DNA of 64,000 nt from Fischerella sp. JS2 (GTDB taxonomy: Bacteria > Cyanobacteriota > Cyanobacteriia > Cyanobacteriales > Nostocaceae). A program made the translations under genes and the position numbers. The stretch is taken from contig NZ_CP135918.1 of NCBI RefSeq assembly GCF_032393985.1, positions 310,001-374,000 on the forward strand, given 5' to 3'. Under the pieces are notes generated by a model. It did not search any database. It was not told the DNA's origin and worked only from the letters and a program-made list of their open reading frames with translations. This document shows positions 1 to 8,958 of this stretch, in pieces. How positions within the stretch are numbered: position 1 is the first letter of the stretch; each line of letters starts with the position of its first letter.

Positions 1-354
1 GGGAAACTCACCATAAATTCTGGTTTGTTTGGTAATAATGCCATTTGGTTGATACCTACTCAGGGAGATGATGCAGGCAAGGCTTTTCTATTTGGTATTG
101 GCCCTATCGAGTGTGAAATCACAGGCCCTTGCTTTACTATAGACGAAAAATCAATGTTTATTTCTATACAGCATCCTGGAGAAGCAAATGGTATTCGTAA
201 AAATCAAATCCTAGAAAGTAGAGAATTCCTATTAACGACCACAACAGGTGAAGAATTTTTGCAAACTCGTCGAGTCCCTATTGGCTCCAACTGGCCTACA
301 AAAACCCCTGATGCACCCCCCAAACCAGCAGTTGTTGTCGTTACCAAGCTCTAA
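1..354 (+). CDS. phoX: PhoX-type alkaline phosphatase, C-terminal end (partial)
   Basis: The reading frame is open from the first base, so the gene begins upstream of the window. The visible part contains GNNAIWLIPT, then GPIECEITGP and FISIQHPGE. These resemble the C-terminal part of PhoX (DUF839) proteins, which are calcium/iron-dependent periplasmic phosphomonoesterases that release phosphate from organic esters. The tail after about residue 95 is rich in proline and valine. About 118 codons are present, roughly a fifth or less of a usual PhoX. A related DUF839 protein that is not a phosphatase cannot be excluded from the tail alone. Confidence 0.65.
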   Translation, partial: GKLTINSGLFGNNAIWLIPTQGDDAGKAFLFGIGPIECEITGPCFTIDEKSMFISIQHPGEANGIRKNQILESREFLLTTTTGEEFLQTRRVPIGSNWPTKTPDAPPKPAVVVVTKL

Positions 355-898
355 AATAATTGACAATAATTATCAACTAATCTAGACTGCAATAATAATT
401 CACTAAGAATTAAGCAAATAACAGCACATTTGGATTAGTATTACTGCATACTTGCAAGTAAGCTTTTTAGTAACGTCTTGCTTTGGAAGTATCAAAAATA
501 CCTAAAAATAGCTACCAAAGTGAAATGCCCACTTATTAACCTATTTTCATTAATTTTTAATATGCCTTAAAAGTCATAAAAATCCTCTTGCTACACCAAA
601 GTTAAGTTCACCACTTGTGAATTAGCTACATTCAGTGTAAAGCTGAGTCCAGAGAACAACTCTTAGGCTCATCTAACATACTTTGTGTTTTTCAAGTCAA
701 ACAAATATTTTTCAATCTACAAAATTTTTCTACACCAGACATCTATCTTTTGGTTGAACTAATGGTCATGCAAGTCTAACCTAGTTTTTCTCTAGATGAC
801 TTTAGCCAAAACTTCACAAATTTGGCAAGTAACTTATGATACCACAATGAAATTTGCTATCTATTTGAACTGATTAAAATCCTAACCCAACAACACCA
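355..898. other. AT-rich intergenic region without a recognised gene
   Basis: This 544-bp stretch separates the phosphatase from the Crp-like regulator. It has no open frame of useful length and no clear hairpin terminator. It probably carries the regulator's promoter, but I could not pick out a convincing -35/-10 pair. Confidence 0.5.
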
Positions 899-1501
899 AT
901 GATCTATTCTAGCAGTCACATACAAAACTCAATTGCATCACATAAGAGTAGCTTATCACCCAATCTACCTCAACGCATCTTTACTCGCAGAGAGGTTATT
1001 CCAGCACGTAACGACGTATTGTGGCGAATCGAGCGTGGGGCAGTACGTACCTTAACTTGGAGCGAAGATGGAACATTCATTACTCTGGGATATTGGGGAC
1101 CAGGAGATTTAATTGGTTATCCTCTTTCTAGAGTTAAGCCTTACCAAATAGAATGCTTGACTAGTGTTGAAGTAAGTGTAGTACCACCACATCATTGGAA
1201 TCAAGATGTCAATGCTCTCATGACTCATATTCAACAAGCAGAGGAACTGTTAAGTATTGTCCATAGAAAACCAATCTCTTTACGTTTGTGGCAATTTTTG
1301 GTTTGGCTAAGTGAAAAATTTGGTCGGGATGTAGAACAAGGCAAGTTAATTGAACTCAATGTTACTCATCAAGAGATGGCAGAAGTTTTAAATACAACAA
1401 GAGTAACAGTAACTCGCCTTCTCCAACAATTCGAGGATGAAGGTAACTTGTTACGCCACAAACGCAGAATTATTTTGTGTTTATCAAATTATAGTAATTA
1501 A
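899..1501 (+). CDS. Crp/Fnr-family transcriptional regulator
   Basis: This 200-residue protein has a Crp-like layout. Residues 28-100 look like a cyclic-nucleotide-binding-type beta roll (RIERGAVRTLTW, GYWGPGDLIGYPLS). A helix follows, and residues 155-178 form a winged helix-turn-helix (THQEMAEVLNTTRVTVTRLL). The usual phosphate-binding cassette with its arginine and serine is not visible, so the effector is probably not cAMP; NtcA-type and other cyanobacterial Crp proteins also deviate here. It acts in the cytoplasm as a DNA-binding regulator. It lies 152 bp upstream of a co-oriented porin gene, which makes that gene a candidate target, but this is inference from position. The ATG at 899 has no strong ribosome site. 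Confidence 0.8.
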   Translation: MIYSSSHIQNSIASHKSSLSPNLPQRIFTRREVIPARNDVLWRIERGAVRTLTWSEDGTFITLGYWGPGDLIGYPLSRVKPYQIECLTSVEVSVVPPHHWNQDVNALMTHIQQAEELLSIVHRKPISLRLWQFLVWLSEKFGRDVEQGKLIELNVTHQEMAEVLNTTRVTVTRLLQQFEDEGNLLRHKRRIILCLSNYSN

Positions 1502-1510
1502 ATAACAATT

Positions 1511-1551
1511 AAAAAAGGCGGCGAGTACTTGCGTTAATCACCGCTTCTTTT
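1511..1551 (+). terminator. Imperfect terminator-like hairpin after the Crp-like gene
   Basis: The arm at 1511-1523 (AAAAAAGGCGGCG) pairs imperfectly with 1539-1551 (CACCGCTTCTTTT). The GC core is followed by T-rich sequence. It lies 10 bp after the regulator's stop codon. The mismatches keep confidence low. Confidence 0.35.
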
Positions 1552-1653
1552 GGTACAATTATTACTGAAAATCATGGTGATAATTCAAGTAAAAAACGCC
1601 TTGAAGAAATGTACCATGATTAACCCAGTAGGTGTGAGTGAGACTAAAACAAA

Positions 1654-3282
1654 ATGACAAAACCATTCTGGAACGCCCTGAAGTTGAGTCCGCTTGTTTT
1701 TGCTGCTACATTATTTGCAGCAAACAATGCTTTCGCAGCAGAAGTAAAGCAGGAAATTAATCAAGACGTGACTTCTGTAGCTCAGTTGTCCCAAGGATCT
1801 ACTGACAGCATGGGACAGGTTACATCTGTTTCCCAGTTTTCTGACGTACAGCCTACAGACTGGGCATTCCAAGCTTTACAGTCTCTAGTTGAGCGGTATG
1901 GTTGTATTGCAGGTTACCCCAATGGTACTTATCGCGGTAACCGCCCTATGACCCGCTATGAATTCGCCGCAGGTTTGAATGCTTGTCTAGACCGGGTTAA
2001 TGAACTAATTGCCACAGCAACAGCTGAATTGGTAACTAAGGAAGACTTGGCTACCCTACAGCGTTTGCAAGAAGAATTTTCTGCGGAACTAGCGACTTTA
2101 CGTGGTCGTGTAGATGCTTTGGAAGCCCGCACTGCTGAGTTGGAAGCCAATCAGTTTTCTACAACAACTAAGCTAGTTGGGGAAGCAATTTTCAACGCTG
2201 CTGGAGCTTTTGGAGATGAAAGAGCTGACGGTAGTGGAAATGATATAGATGAAAATATTACTTTCTCAGACCGAGTTCGTTTGAGCTTGAATAGCAGTTT
2301 CGTCGGTACAGACCAGTTGCAAATCCGTTTACAAGCTGGCAATATACCTAACTTTGGAACAGCAACCGGCACTAACATGGCCCGCCTTGCTTATGACAAT
2401 AATACTGGTAATGATGTTGAAATCGATAAAATCAACTACGCTTTCAACCTCAGTGATGCGATTCGCGTCAAGGTAGATGCTAATAATGGTGAATTTTGGG
2501 AAAACGTTCCTAACTTCTCGGAATTTGCTAGTTCAGGAAGAGGTTCTATTTCTCGCTATGGTCGCTTCAGCCCCATCTATCGCCAAGGTTCTGGTGGTGC
2601 AGGTATAACTGTTAGCTACCAACCTCAGGGATCAGCTTTTAATGCAGCTATAGGTTATCTTGCTGGTGGTCGTAATAACGTAGCTAATAACCCTGTAGAT
2701 GGAGCAGGTCTATTTGATGGTAACTTTGCTGCACTTGCTCAGATTGGTTTCCAGCCAGCTCAAGCCTTCAACATTGGTCTGACTTACGTCCGTAGCTACC
2801 AAAATAGTGTTGGTGGTGTTAACCTGTTTGAATCTACAGGTAGCGCAAATGCCAGCCAACCATTTGGTAATGGTGTTGCTACTGCTGCTAACCACTATGG
2901 TGCAGAAGTCAACTTCAAGCCCAGTTCTAAGCTTACTGTTGGCGGTTGGGTAGGCTTCAGCAACGCGGAAGCTAAGAATGGCCCAAATGAAGGTGATAAT
3001 GCAGATGCTTTCTATTGGATGGCTAACGTAGCTTTTAAAGACTTTGGATCAGAGGGTAGCTTACTCGGTTTTCAGTTTGGTCAACCACCTAAAATTACCG
3101 ATAATGATATCGGGGCGCGTGAAGATGATGACACTTCTTATCATCTAGAAGCTCTCTACAGATACCAACTCACTGATAACATCTCTATTACTCCTGGTTT
3201 CCTAGCTATCTTTAACCCTGAGCATAACGACAATAACGACACTGTATACGTTGGTACCCTTCGTACCACCTTCACTTTTTAG
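1654..3282 (+). CDS. SLH-domain outer-membrane porin (OprB/SomA-like)
   Basis: This 542-residue protein has the layout of cyanobacterial major porins. A signal peptide (residues 1-28, ending NNAFA) is followed by one SLH domain at about 62-112 (FSDVQPTDWAFQALQSLV, then GYPNGTYRGNRPMTRYEFA). Next comes a coiled coil at about 114-165, and then a long beta barrel rich in alternating aromatic and glycine residues that ends in phenylalanine (RTTFTF), as expected for assembly by the Bam machinery. The SLH domain should bind the cell-wall polymer and anchor the barrel. Members are described as carbohydrate or iron-uptake porins; the cargo cannot be told from sequence. A strong terminator follows at 3365. 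Confidence 0.9.
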   Translation: MTKPFWNALKLSPLVFAATLFAANNAFAAEVKQEINQDVTSVAQLSQGSTDSMGQVTSVSQFSDVQPTDWAFQALQSLVERYGCIAGYPNGTYRGNRPMTRYEFAAGLNACLDRVNELIATATAELVTKEDLATLQRLQEEFSAELATLRGRVDALEARTAELEANQFSTTTKLVGEAIFNAAGAFGDERADGSGNDIDENITFSDRVRLSLNSSFVGTDQLQIRLQAGNIPNFGTATGTNMARLAYDNNTGNDVEIDKINYAFNLSDAIRVKVDANNGEFWENVPNFSEFASSGRGSISRYGRFSPIYRQGSGGAGITVSYQPQGSAFNAAIGYLAGGRNNVANNPVDGAGLFDGNFAALAQIGFQPAQAFNIGLTYVRSYQNSVGGVNLFESTGSANASQPFGNGVATAANHYGAEVNFKPSSKLTVGGWVGFSNAEAKNGPNEGDNADAFYWMANVAFKDFGSEGSLLGFQFGQPPKITDNDIGAREDDDTSYHLEALYRYQLTDNISITPGFLAIFNPEHNDNNDTVYVGTLRTTFTF

Positions 3283-3283
3283 T

Positions 3284-3317
3284 TAGTTGTTAGTTAGTTG
3301 TTGTTTGTTGGTTGTAT
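3284..3317 (+). repeat. Short tandem GTTAGTT-type heptamer repeats
   Basis: A run of GTTAGTT and TGTTGGT-like heptamers follows the porin stop codon. Such short tandem repeats are common between genes in heterocystous cyanobacteria. Confidence 0.6.
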
Positions 3318-3364
3318 CAAATAACTAACACCAATCAACTGTTATTAACACTAAAAAAATTTAT

Positions 3365-3388
3365 CCCCGCCAGAGTGCGGGGTTTTTT
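3365..3388 (+). terminator. Rho-independent terminator of the porin gene
   Basis: A perfect 6-bp stem CCCCGC (3365-3370) and GCGGGG (3377-3382) encloses a six-base loop and is followed by six T (3383-3388). It lies 82 bp past the porin stop. Confidence 0.9.
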
Positions 3389-3410
3389 AATGACAATTAA
3401 CCAAAGACTA

Positions 3411-3656
3411 TTAACTAGTAAAATTGGATGGTGGGCGATCGCTACTCCAAGCCCACCAGACACAACCACAGTGACAGTGGTAGAATTCTTGCCATTTGCG
3501 ACGGTATTCTTCTGTAATTACGGGCGAACGGCGATTAATCCACACTTGTGCAGCTTCGAGACTGCTAGAGTGACATGTAGGACAGCAAAACTCACGAGCG
3601 TGTATTGCTTTATTAGTCCATTCAGGTGGGATGGGAGCAAAAGCATCTATGGTCAT
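3411..3656 (-). CDS. Small conserved cysteine-rich (zinc-ribbon-like) protein
   Basis: This 81-residue protein begins MTIDAFAPIPPEW. It has CPTC at about residues 25-28 and CHCGC at about 60-64, a spacing suited to one zinc site of the ribbon type. Tryptophans are frequent near the C-terminus. The composition (proline-rich start, two cysteine clusters) looks like a real protein, unlike the overlapping forward-strand frame. It resembles small hypothetical proteins of filamentous cyanobacteria. Function is unknown; zinc binding is inferred from the cysteines only. It converges with the porin gene. Confidence 0.7.
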   Translation of the reverse strand: MTIDAFAPIPPEWTNKAIHAREFCCPTCHSSSLEAAQVWINRRSPVITEEYRRKWQEFYHCHCGCVWWAWSSDRPPSNFTS

Positions 3657-3833
3657 TTGTCATTCGTTATTGATCATTGGTCAAGAGTCAGGTAATAAAC
3701 TTTTAATAGACTAGGTATGTAAATATCCTAAGCATATATCAAAAAAATCATACAAGCTGACAGTAGCTCACGGCTTTGTAAACCCAATCCCCAATCCCTA
3801 ATTCCCGATTCCCGATCTCTGATCCCTAGTCTT

Positions 3834-4433
3834 ATGGAGCCAACCGCCGAAATTCGCCGTTTGTTTGATATTATGCCTGCTTCTGGTCGTATCATGACCA
3901 AAATTCTGAGTAAACCCGAGCAGTCAAAAGTAATTGATGTTTCCTTTCCTTTACCTTGGAAGCGCGAGCGACCAATATATATTAACTTCGATTTGTGGCG
4001 TCGGTTGCCGAAACAGCAACGGGATTTGATGCTATTACGGACAGTTTGCTGGTTAACAGGGGTAAGGTGGTTTAAAGCAGATATTTATCAAGGTCTAGCC
4101 GTAGCTGGAATGTTAGGCGCATTGGTAGAATTCTCGCAAACAGATCCAGTAGGTGTTGTTGTTGCTGGTGGACTGACTACTTTGGCTATATATCGGATTA
4201 CAGCTAGCAACCGTTCTCAACATTCCGAGTTAAACGCTGATGAAGTTGCTATTAACATAGCGCAACGTCGTGGTTACTCAGAAGTAGAAGCAGCACAACA
4301 TTTATTATCTGCGATTGAGACTGTCGCCAAAGTAGAAGGACGTAGTATCTTAACTTTTAATGAATTAATTCGTTGCCAAAACTTACGGGCGATCGCTGGT
4401 TTGTCTTCGGTGAGTATACCGAATAAATTATGA
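3834..4433 (+). CDS. DUF3318 family protein
   Basis: This 199-residue cyanobacterial protein starts MEPTAEIRRLFDIMPASGRM-like (here ending GRI). It has a basic/aromatic patch (PLPWKRERPIYINFDLWRRL) around residues 42-61 and probably two short membrane-associated hydrophobic stretches (about 88-103 and 108-123). These features match the DUF3318 family, which is conserved in cyanobacteria and has no known function. No ribosome site is evident before the ATG. The upstream 3780-3830 interval holds short CCCNATTC-type repeats. Confidence 0.8.
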   Translation: MEPTAEIRRLFDIMPASGRIMTKILSKPEQSKVIDVSFPLPWKRERPIYINFDLWRRLPKQQRDLMLLRTVCWLTGVRWFKADIYQGLAVAGMLGALVEFSQTDPVGVVVAGGLTTLAIYRITASNRSQHSELNADEVAINIAQRRGYSEVEAAQHLLSAIETVAKVEGRSILTFNELIRCQNLRAIAGLSSVSIPNKL

Positions 4434-4441
4434 ATTATTAA

Positions 4442-6208
4442 TTATGAATTACAGTGATAAATTTTATATTTGTAACCATTTACTGCTGGGAAATTTTGAG
4501 TATCGGCAACACAATTTTTGATTGCTTCTGGTTCAGCAGTATGAAAGTTTACTAACCATAAGTCAAGGGGACGAGGTAATGTTTTTAAGACATTTTGGAG
4601 AGTATTAGAAGCATTATTTTTTTTGTCTTTATGGGCCAAAAGAAATTGTGGAGACAGGGAAAGAGAATTATGAAACTTAAATTCTCTAGCGACTCCCATC
4701 ATTTCACCAATTTGTACATGAGTTTTTTGAGTAGTAGCGATCAGTACTGGTACTTTAGATGTATTTTGAATCAGTTCTACAAACAAGTCTGGACGGTAAT
4801 ATTTCTGATAACCTAAATTAAAAACAACTGTAATAGCACTGAGAAAACCCATTATCCAAATAATGATCACAGACATTTTTCCCGTTACTCCCCATCTGAC
4901 TATTTTTTCTGGAAGAGTATTCCAACTAATTGCTAGACTTGCCCCAATTAATACTACTAGCGCAGGAAAGTATACAAAGTTATAACGAGCGCCTCTGGTC
5001 AGATCAATACCAAGAAAATAAGTGAAGCAAAAGAACAAAGCGATCGCTGCCACAACAACACCAGCAAACACTTGCGTGATCATACGGCTTTGTGGTTTTT
5101 CTAGCTGAGTTTTAAAGCCATTAGCTAAAATTGGTATTACCCAAACAAAGAAAATAATCATTACTAACCCAGCAGCAATTACTACTGGAATTTCTGGTGA
5201 TTCCACTGGTAGCAAAGAAATCATTGTAATCCATGCTGCCATAGCTTGAAAAATCGGACTAATCCAAGCAATACCAATGCGATCACCCTGAATCCAACCT
5301 GTTAATTTGTCACCATAAGCATTATGTAAAAATGCTGGTATCCAGACTATACCTGCTACAAAAGTGCCAATAGCAACAGCATAGATGCGTCTCCAGGGGG
5401 TGGAGAAGAGGGAGGTGGGGAGATAAAAAGATGGGGGAGACTTCCTTATGTAATCTTTATTGGCGATCTGTGTGTATAGCGATCTTTCCCTTTGTTTCCA
5501 CTGTTTCCACGCAAGAAAAATTAGCACAACAGCTTCAGTAACCAGAGTGAGTGCAAAAAAATAATGAGTTGCAACACCTAAAGCATTAATTCCAATCCAA
5601 GCAAAGACTAACCAAATGGGTAACTGAGTGTGCTTTTGGATGTGACCTGTGGCAACTACTAGGCAAGCTAGAGAAGCAATTACCCATAAAATAGCTAAAG
5701 TATAATGACGGGCTTCTTGAGCCAAAAAGATACCATAGGGTGATATTGCCATGATCGCAGCAGCTAAATGACTCACCGAACGGGAACGAAAAGCCAGCCA
5801 GCTTAAAGCATAAATTGCAGGAATAGATATTGCTCCGAAAATAGCAGCAAGCGATCGCGCTCCCCATAATGACACTAGCTCTGCTTGTGTCGGAAACAAC
5901 TTCAGCCACAGGTGAGTTAGTACAAAGTACAAAGGTGGATGATTGCTTTCACTGAATAAATGTGTTAGGACATCTTGAATTGTTGCATCGCTTTGGGGTT
6001 GCAGTGGTTGTAATAAAACATCGATTGTGATCGGTTGATTTAACGGTACTGGCAAAAAACTATTTCCCAGACTGAATACTAAAGTAGAAAATTCATCTGT
6101 CCAAGGAGGTTTTGCCGTCAAATTGGTTAAGCGTAAACCCATACCGATCAACAGCCAAAGCAAGAGCAAACAGGGGTGAAACCAACGGGGGTATGCTGGA
6201 GCCGCCAT
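4442..6208 (-). CDS. GT39-like polytopic membrane glycosyltransferase
   Basis: This protein of about 588 residues has a dozen or so hydrophobic segments. Near the N-terminus, after the first membrane helix, is the acidic WTDE motif (about residues 37-40). A little further is SNHPPLYFVLTHLWLKLFP. Both are typical of GT39/ArnT-type enzymes that move a sugar from a polyprenyl-phosphate carrier on the outer face of the membrane. The ATG at 6208 was chosen over the GTG one codon upstream. It heads a leftward glycan group with the methyltransferase and the GT2-GtrA gene; the latter could supply the lipid-linked sugar. Acceptor unknown. Confidence 0.8.
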   Translation of the reverse strand: MAAPAYPRWFHPCLLLLWLLIGMGLRLTNLTAKPPWTDEFSTLVFSLGNSFLPVPLNQPITIDVLLQPLQPQSDATIQDVLTHLFSESNHPPLYFVLTHLWLKLFPTQAELVSLWGARSLAAIFGAISIPAIYALSWLAFRSRSVSHLAAAIMAISPYGIFLAQEARHYTLAILWVIASLACLVVATGHIQKHTQLPIWLVFAWIGINALGVATHYFFALTLVTEAVVLIFLAWKQWKQRERSLYTQIANKDYIRKSPPSFYLPTSLFSTPWRRIYAVAIGTFVAGIVWIPAFLHNAYGDKLTGWIQGDRIGIAWISPIFQAMAAWITMISLLPVESPEIPVVIAAGLVMIIFFVWVIPILANGFKTQLEKPQSRMITQVFAGVVVAAIALFFCFTYFLGIDLTRGARYNFVYFPALVVLIGASLAISWNTLPEKIVRWGVTGKMSVIIIWIMGFLSAITVVFNLGYQKYYRPDLFVELIQNTSKVPVLIATTQKTHVQIGEMMGVAREFKFHNSLSLSPQFLLAHKDKKNNASNTLQNVLKTLPRPLDLWLVNFHTAEPEAIKNCVADTQNFPAVNGYKYKIYHCNS

Positions 6209-6300
6209 CACATTAGTATTGAATTTAAGTATCAGACGTAAAATTTTAAATTAAAGTTCAACTGAACATCCTACTAAATTCAACATCACCTAAACCAAAT

Positions 6301-7047
6301 TTATTCTTTTGTTGCGATAAAGCCGACTTGGGTCTGAGTGAATCTGAATTCTCCATATCCATGAATAACTCTATATCCATGAATAACTCTGACTTGAAAG
6401 CCAACTCTTTGCAGTTCTTGTAAAATTTCAGAACCCTTGTATAGTTGAACACAATGTAGTTCTTCACTTCTGCGATAAAGATTTCCTAGTTTACGGAAGA
6501 TGGTCATTTTACGAGTTAACTGATGAGTTTTTTGATCTTCCTCTTTTTCTAGCAGGATTGCCCAATCTTCTCCTTGACAATAGGTTTTTTGTGGATTCAT
6601 ACCACTAACATATCCCAGCTCAGCAATATCAAAAATAAATACGCCACCTGGTTTTAAGCTTTCGTAGATGTGAGCGAATAGCTCTTGGATTTCTCCTAAA
6701 CTATGCTGATCAAATTGATAATTTAAGCATTCTCCGATTGAGGTTACAGCATCACATTTTGGCAGCGTGACTCTCAGAAAAGACGCTTTTTGGAAATTAG
6801 CTCTTGGTGCTTTTTTTCTGGCTAAGTCTATAAATGCATCAGAAATATCTATGCCTAAAACATCATAACTAGCTTGAGTGAGTGCTTTTGCCCATATACC
6901 ACTACCACACCCTAAATCAACTACTAAACCCTTATTTATACCTTTTTGATGCAATATTTCCAATAACCCTGGTGTAGATTCACTTGAGAAAGCACCAAAA
7001 CCGACATCGTGAATGTAAGCAAGATCCTCTTGATAACCTGCAAGCAT
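6301..7047 (-). CDS. Class I SAM-dependent methyltransferase
   Basis: This 248-residue protein shows the S-adenosylmethionine fold. Motif I is VVDLGCGSGIWAKAL at about residues 42-56, followed by the acidic end of strand 2 (VLGIDISD) and a motif-IV-like ITSIGECLNY-type segment near 100. Substrate is unknown; the flanking glycosyltransferases make a sugar or lipid substrate possible. Near the C-terminus, a perfect 18-bp tandem duplication repeats the six residues RVIHGY. This suggests recent slippage in a region that tolerates change. Confidence 0.85.
   Translation of the reverse strand: MLAGYQEDLAYIHDVGFGAFSSESTPGLLEILHQKGINKGLVVDLGCGSGIWAKALTQASYDVLGIDISDAFIDLARKKAPRANFQKASFLRVTLPKCDAVTSIGECLNYQFDQHSLGEIQELFAHIYESLKPGGVFIFDIAELGYVSGMNPQKTYCQGEDWAILLEKEEDQKTHQLTRKMTIFRKLGNLYRRSEELHCVQLYKGSEILQELQRVGFQVRVIHGYRVIHGYGEFRFTQTQVGFIATKE
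6355..6390 (-). repeat. 18-bp perfect tandem duplication inside a methyltransferase gene
   Basis: The unit ATATCCATGAATAACTCT occurs at 6355-6372 and again at 6373-6390. It keeps the frame and adds six residues to the protein. Confidence 0.95.
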
Positions 7048-7110
7048 AAATACATGACCAAGTACATACTACTGGTCATACACACTTAGTTGCCTAAATT
7101 CCCAAAACAT

Positions 7111-8331
7111 TTATTTAACTTGGGTAACACGCCAACTGAGTTTGAGGTTTACCCAAAAATTCCAAACAGTAGCAATAGCGATCGCAATCAAGTTAGCAAC
7201 ATAGCGGTTGTGAATCATGAAATTAAACACTAAATTTAACACCAACACATTCAACACCAACCCCGCCAAACAAATAATGTTGAATTTGAAAAACCGCTTG
7301 CAGCGCTGACGCCATGAGTTCTGTTGCATCGCCACATCTGCAAAAGTCCAAGCATCATTCCACAAGAAATTATTAAAAATCGCAATTTCACCAGCAAGAA
7401 TTTTACTGCGAGTTAGGGGTAATCCTAAGGTAGTTGGGTCGCTGAGTAAGTAAAGTACCGCCATATCTACAAACACTCCACTCAGTCCCACCAAACCAAA
7501 ACGGACAAATCGACCAACTGGGAAGTTTTGACTAAATCTCCCGATGTATCCAGTGGAAAGCCGTAACCGCAATAAATGATGAATGTATTCTAGATATTGC
7601 TTCCAAGTAACTTTACTCTCACCCTGTTTGCGCTCGCAAAAAACGTAACCAACTTCAGCTATTTGCTTAATTTGACCACGCCCGATCACCTCCAGCAATA
7701 TTTTGTATCCTACGGGATTGAGAGTGACATTTGCTATGCTGTGGCGACGCACTAGAAAATAACCGCTCATTGGGTCTGAAACTCGACCAACTACACTGGG
7801 CAGAATAACTAATCCTAACACTTGAGCGCCACGAGACAAAAAACGCCTAATCAAACTCCAACTGGAGACTCCCCCACCATCTATGTGCCTACTGGCGACT
7901 GCTAAATCTGACCCTTTGGCAATTGCATCTAATAGTTGTAAAAGCACATGGGGTGGATGTTGTAAGTCGCCATCTATCACCCCTAAAATAGTTCCTTTTG
8001 CTACTTGCCAACCCCGAATCACTGCTGAGGAAAGACCTCTTTCATCCTGACGCCGCATAACTTGTAATTGCGGGTATTGTTGCATCAAAGATTGTGCTAT
8101 TACCCATGTATCATCAGGACTATTATCGTCTACTACTATCAATTCGTAGTTTCCAGGAATCCGCTCATCCAACAATTGAGTTAATCTTTGGATGATTTTT
8201 TCGATGTTAGCAGCTTCGTTGTAAGTTGGAATAATCAACGAAAACCATACTAATTCTTGAGAAGGTGATTCTGATATCTGTAATGTCCCTGATGGAACTG
8301 GTAACAATGAATTGGGTTGATTTATATTCAT
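7111..8331 (-). CDS. GT2 glycosyltransferase fused to a GtrA membrane domain (DPM1-like)
   Basis: The 406-residue protein has two parts. Residues about 30-250 form a GT-A domain with IIPTYNEAANIEKII, VVDDNSPDDT and the DxD-type GVIDGDLQHPP, as in dolichol/polyprenyl-phosphate mannose synthases. Residues about 270-400 hold four hydrophobic helices of the GtrA type, thought to help flip or position lipid-linked sugars. The likely role is to make a polyprenyl-phosphate hexose at the inner membrane. This would be the donor type used by GT39 enzymes such as the neighbour at 4442-6208. The fusion is common in bacteria. Confidence 0.88.
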   Translation of the reverse strand: MNINQPNSLLPVPSGTLQISESPSQELVWFSLIIPTYNEAANIEKIIQRLTQLLDERIPGNYELIVVDDNSPDDTWVIAQSLMQQYPQLQVMRRQDERGLSSAVIRGWQVAKGTILGVIDGDLQHPPHVLLQLLDAIAKGSDLAVASRHIDGGGVSSWSLIRRFLSRGAQVLGLVILPSVVGRVSDPMSGYFLVRRHSIANVTLNPVGYKILLEVIGRGQIKQIAEVGYVFCERKQGESKVTWKQYLEYIHHLLRLRLSTGYIGRFSQNFPVGRFVRFGLVGLSGVFVDMAVLYLLSDPTTLGLPLTRSKILAGEIAIFNNFLWNDAWTFADVAMQQNSWRQRCKRFFKFNIICLAGLVLNVLVLNLVFNFMIHNRYVANLIAIAIATVWNFWVNLKLSWRVTQVK

Positions 8332-8958
8332 TAAGCAAAAGAGAGATTATTAAAAAGTAGCAACATTAGCATTGGGTGAGAGAGCTTATGTTGTTTATAT
8401 TACTCTTTCTTATATAAATTAAGATTGTTTATATTTATTTAAATTCTAATCTAAGTCAATTTATACAATTATGAACAGCAGCTATTATATAATATTTAAT
8501 CAGATTTTAAAAATTTAAGCTTTGAGTTATTGATAATCAGGACTTACGCAAAAATTGACAAAAAGCTTAATATATTAAACTGCCAAGACGCCAAAAACGC
8601 CAAGAGTTCGTAGACTGTGCGTTGGTACTAATAATTTATAAAATACAGATTTTCTAAGAATATAGATAATACAAAATATTATCAATAGCTTTCTAAAAAA
8701 AACAGTTGAGTTTTTGCATTCAAAACAATACTTGCCAAATTTTTTAGCAATGAAACTTATAATATTTGGGAGAATCTAAACTAAGTATATTTAAATAAAC
8801 TTAGGTAATTTTTTTATCGGTAATACATAAAATTGGTATTACGGCGATTTAGTTAAAGATAAAATTTTCATTCGCCATTATAGTCTTCTACTGGTATGGC
8901 TGTTTTTATCAGAAAGTAGAATTTTATTAGTATAGTCAATTTCCAATCAATCCAGTCT
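8332..8958. other. AT-rich intergenic region with a short repeat fragment
   Basis: This 627-bp region lies between divergent genes. It contains AGGACTTACGCAAAAATTGAC near 8540, a sequence type often seen at the ends of small dispersed repeats in Nostocales, and CCAAGACGCCAAAAACGCC near 8583. No open frame, RNA gene or clean terminator was seen. Confidence 0.4.

Noticed and set aside
3312-3695. 127-codon forward frame opposite the small cysteine-rich gene
   Set aside because: It starts in the repeat after the porin, covers the terminator, and its composition is poor; the reverse-strand frame has paired cysteine motifs.
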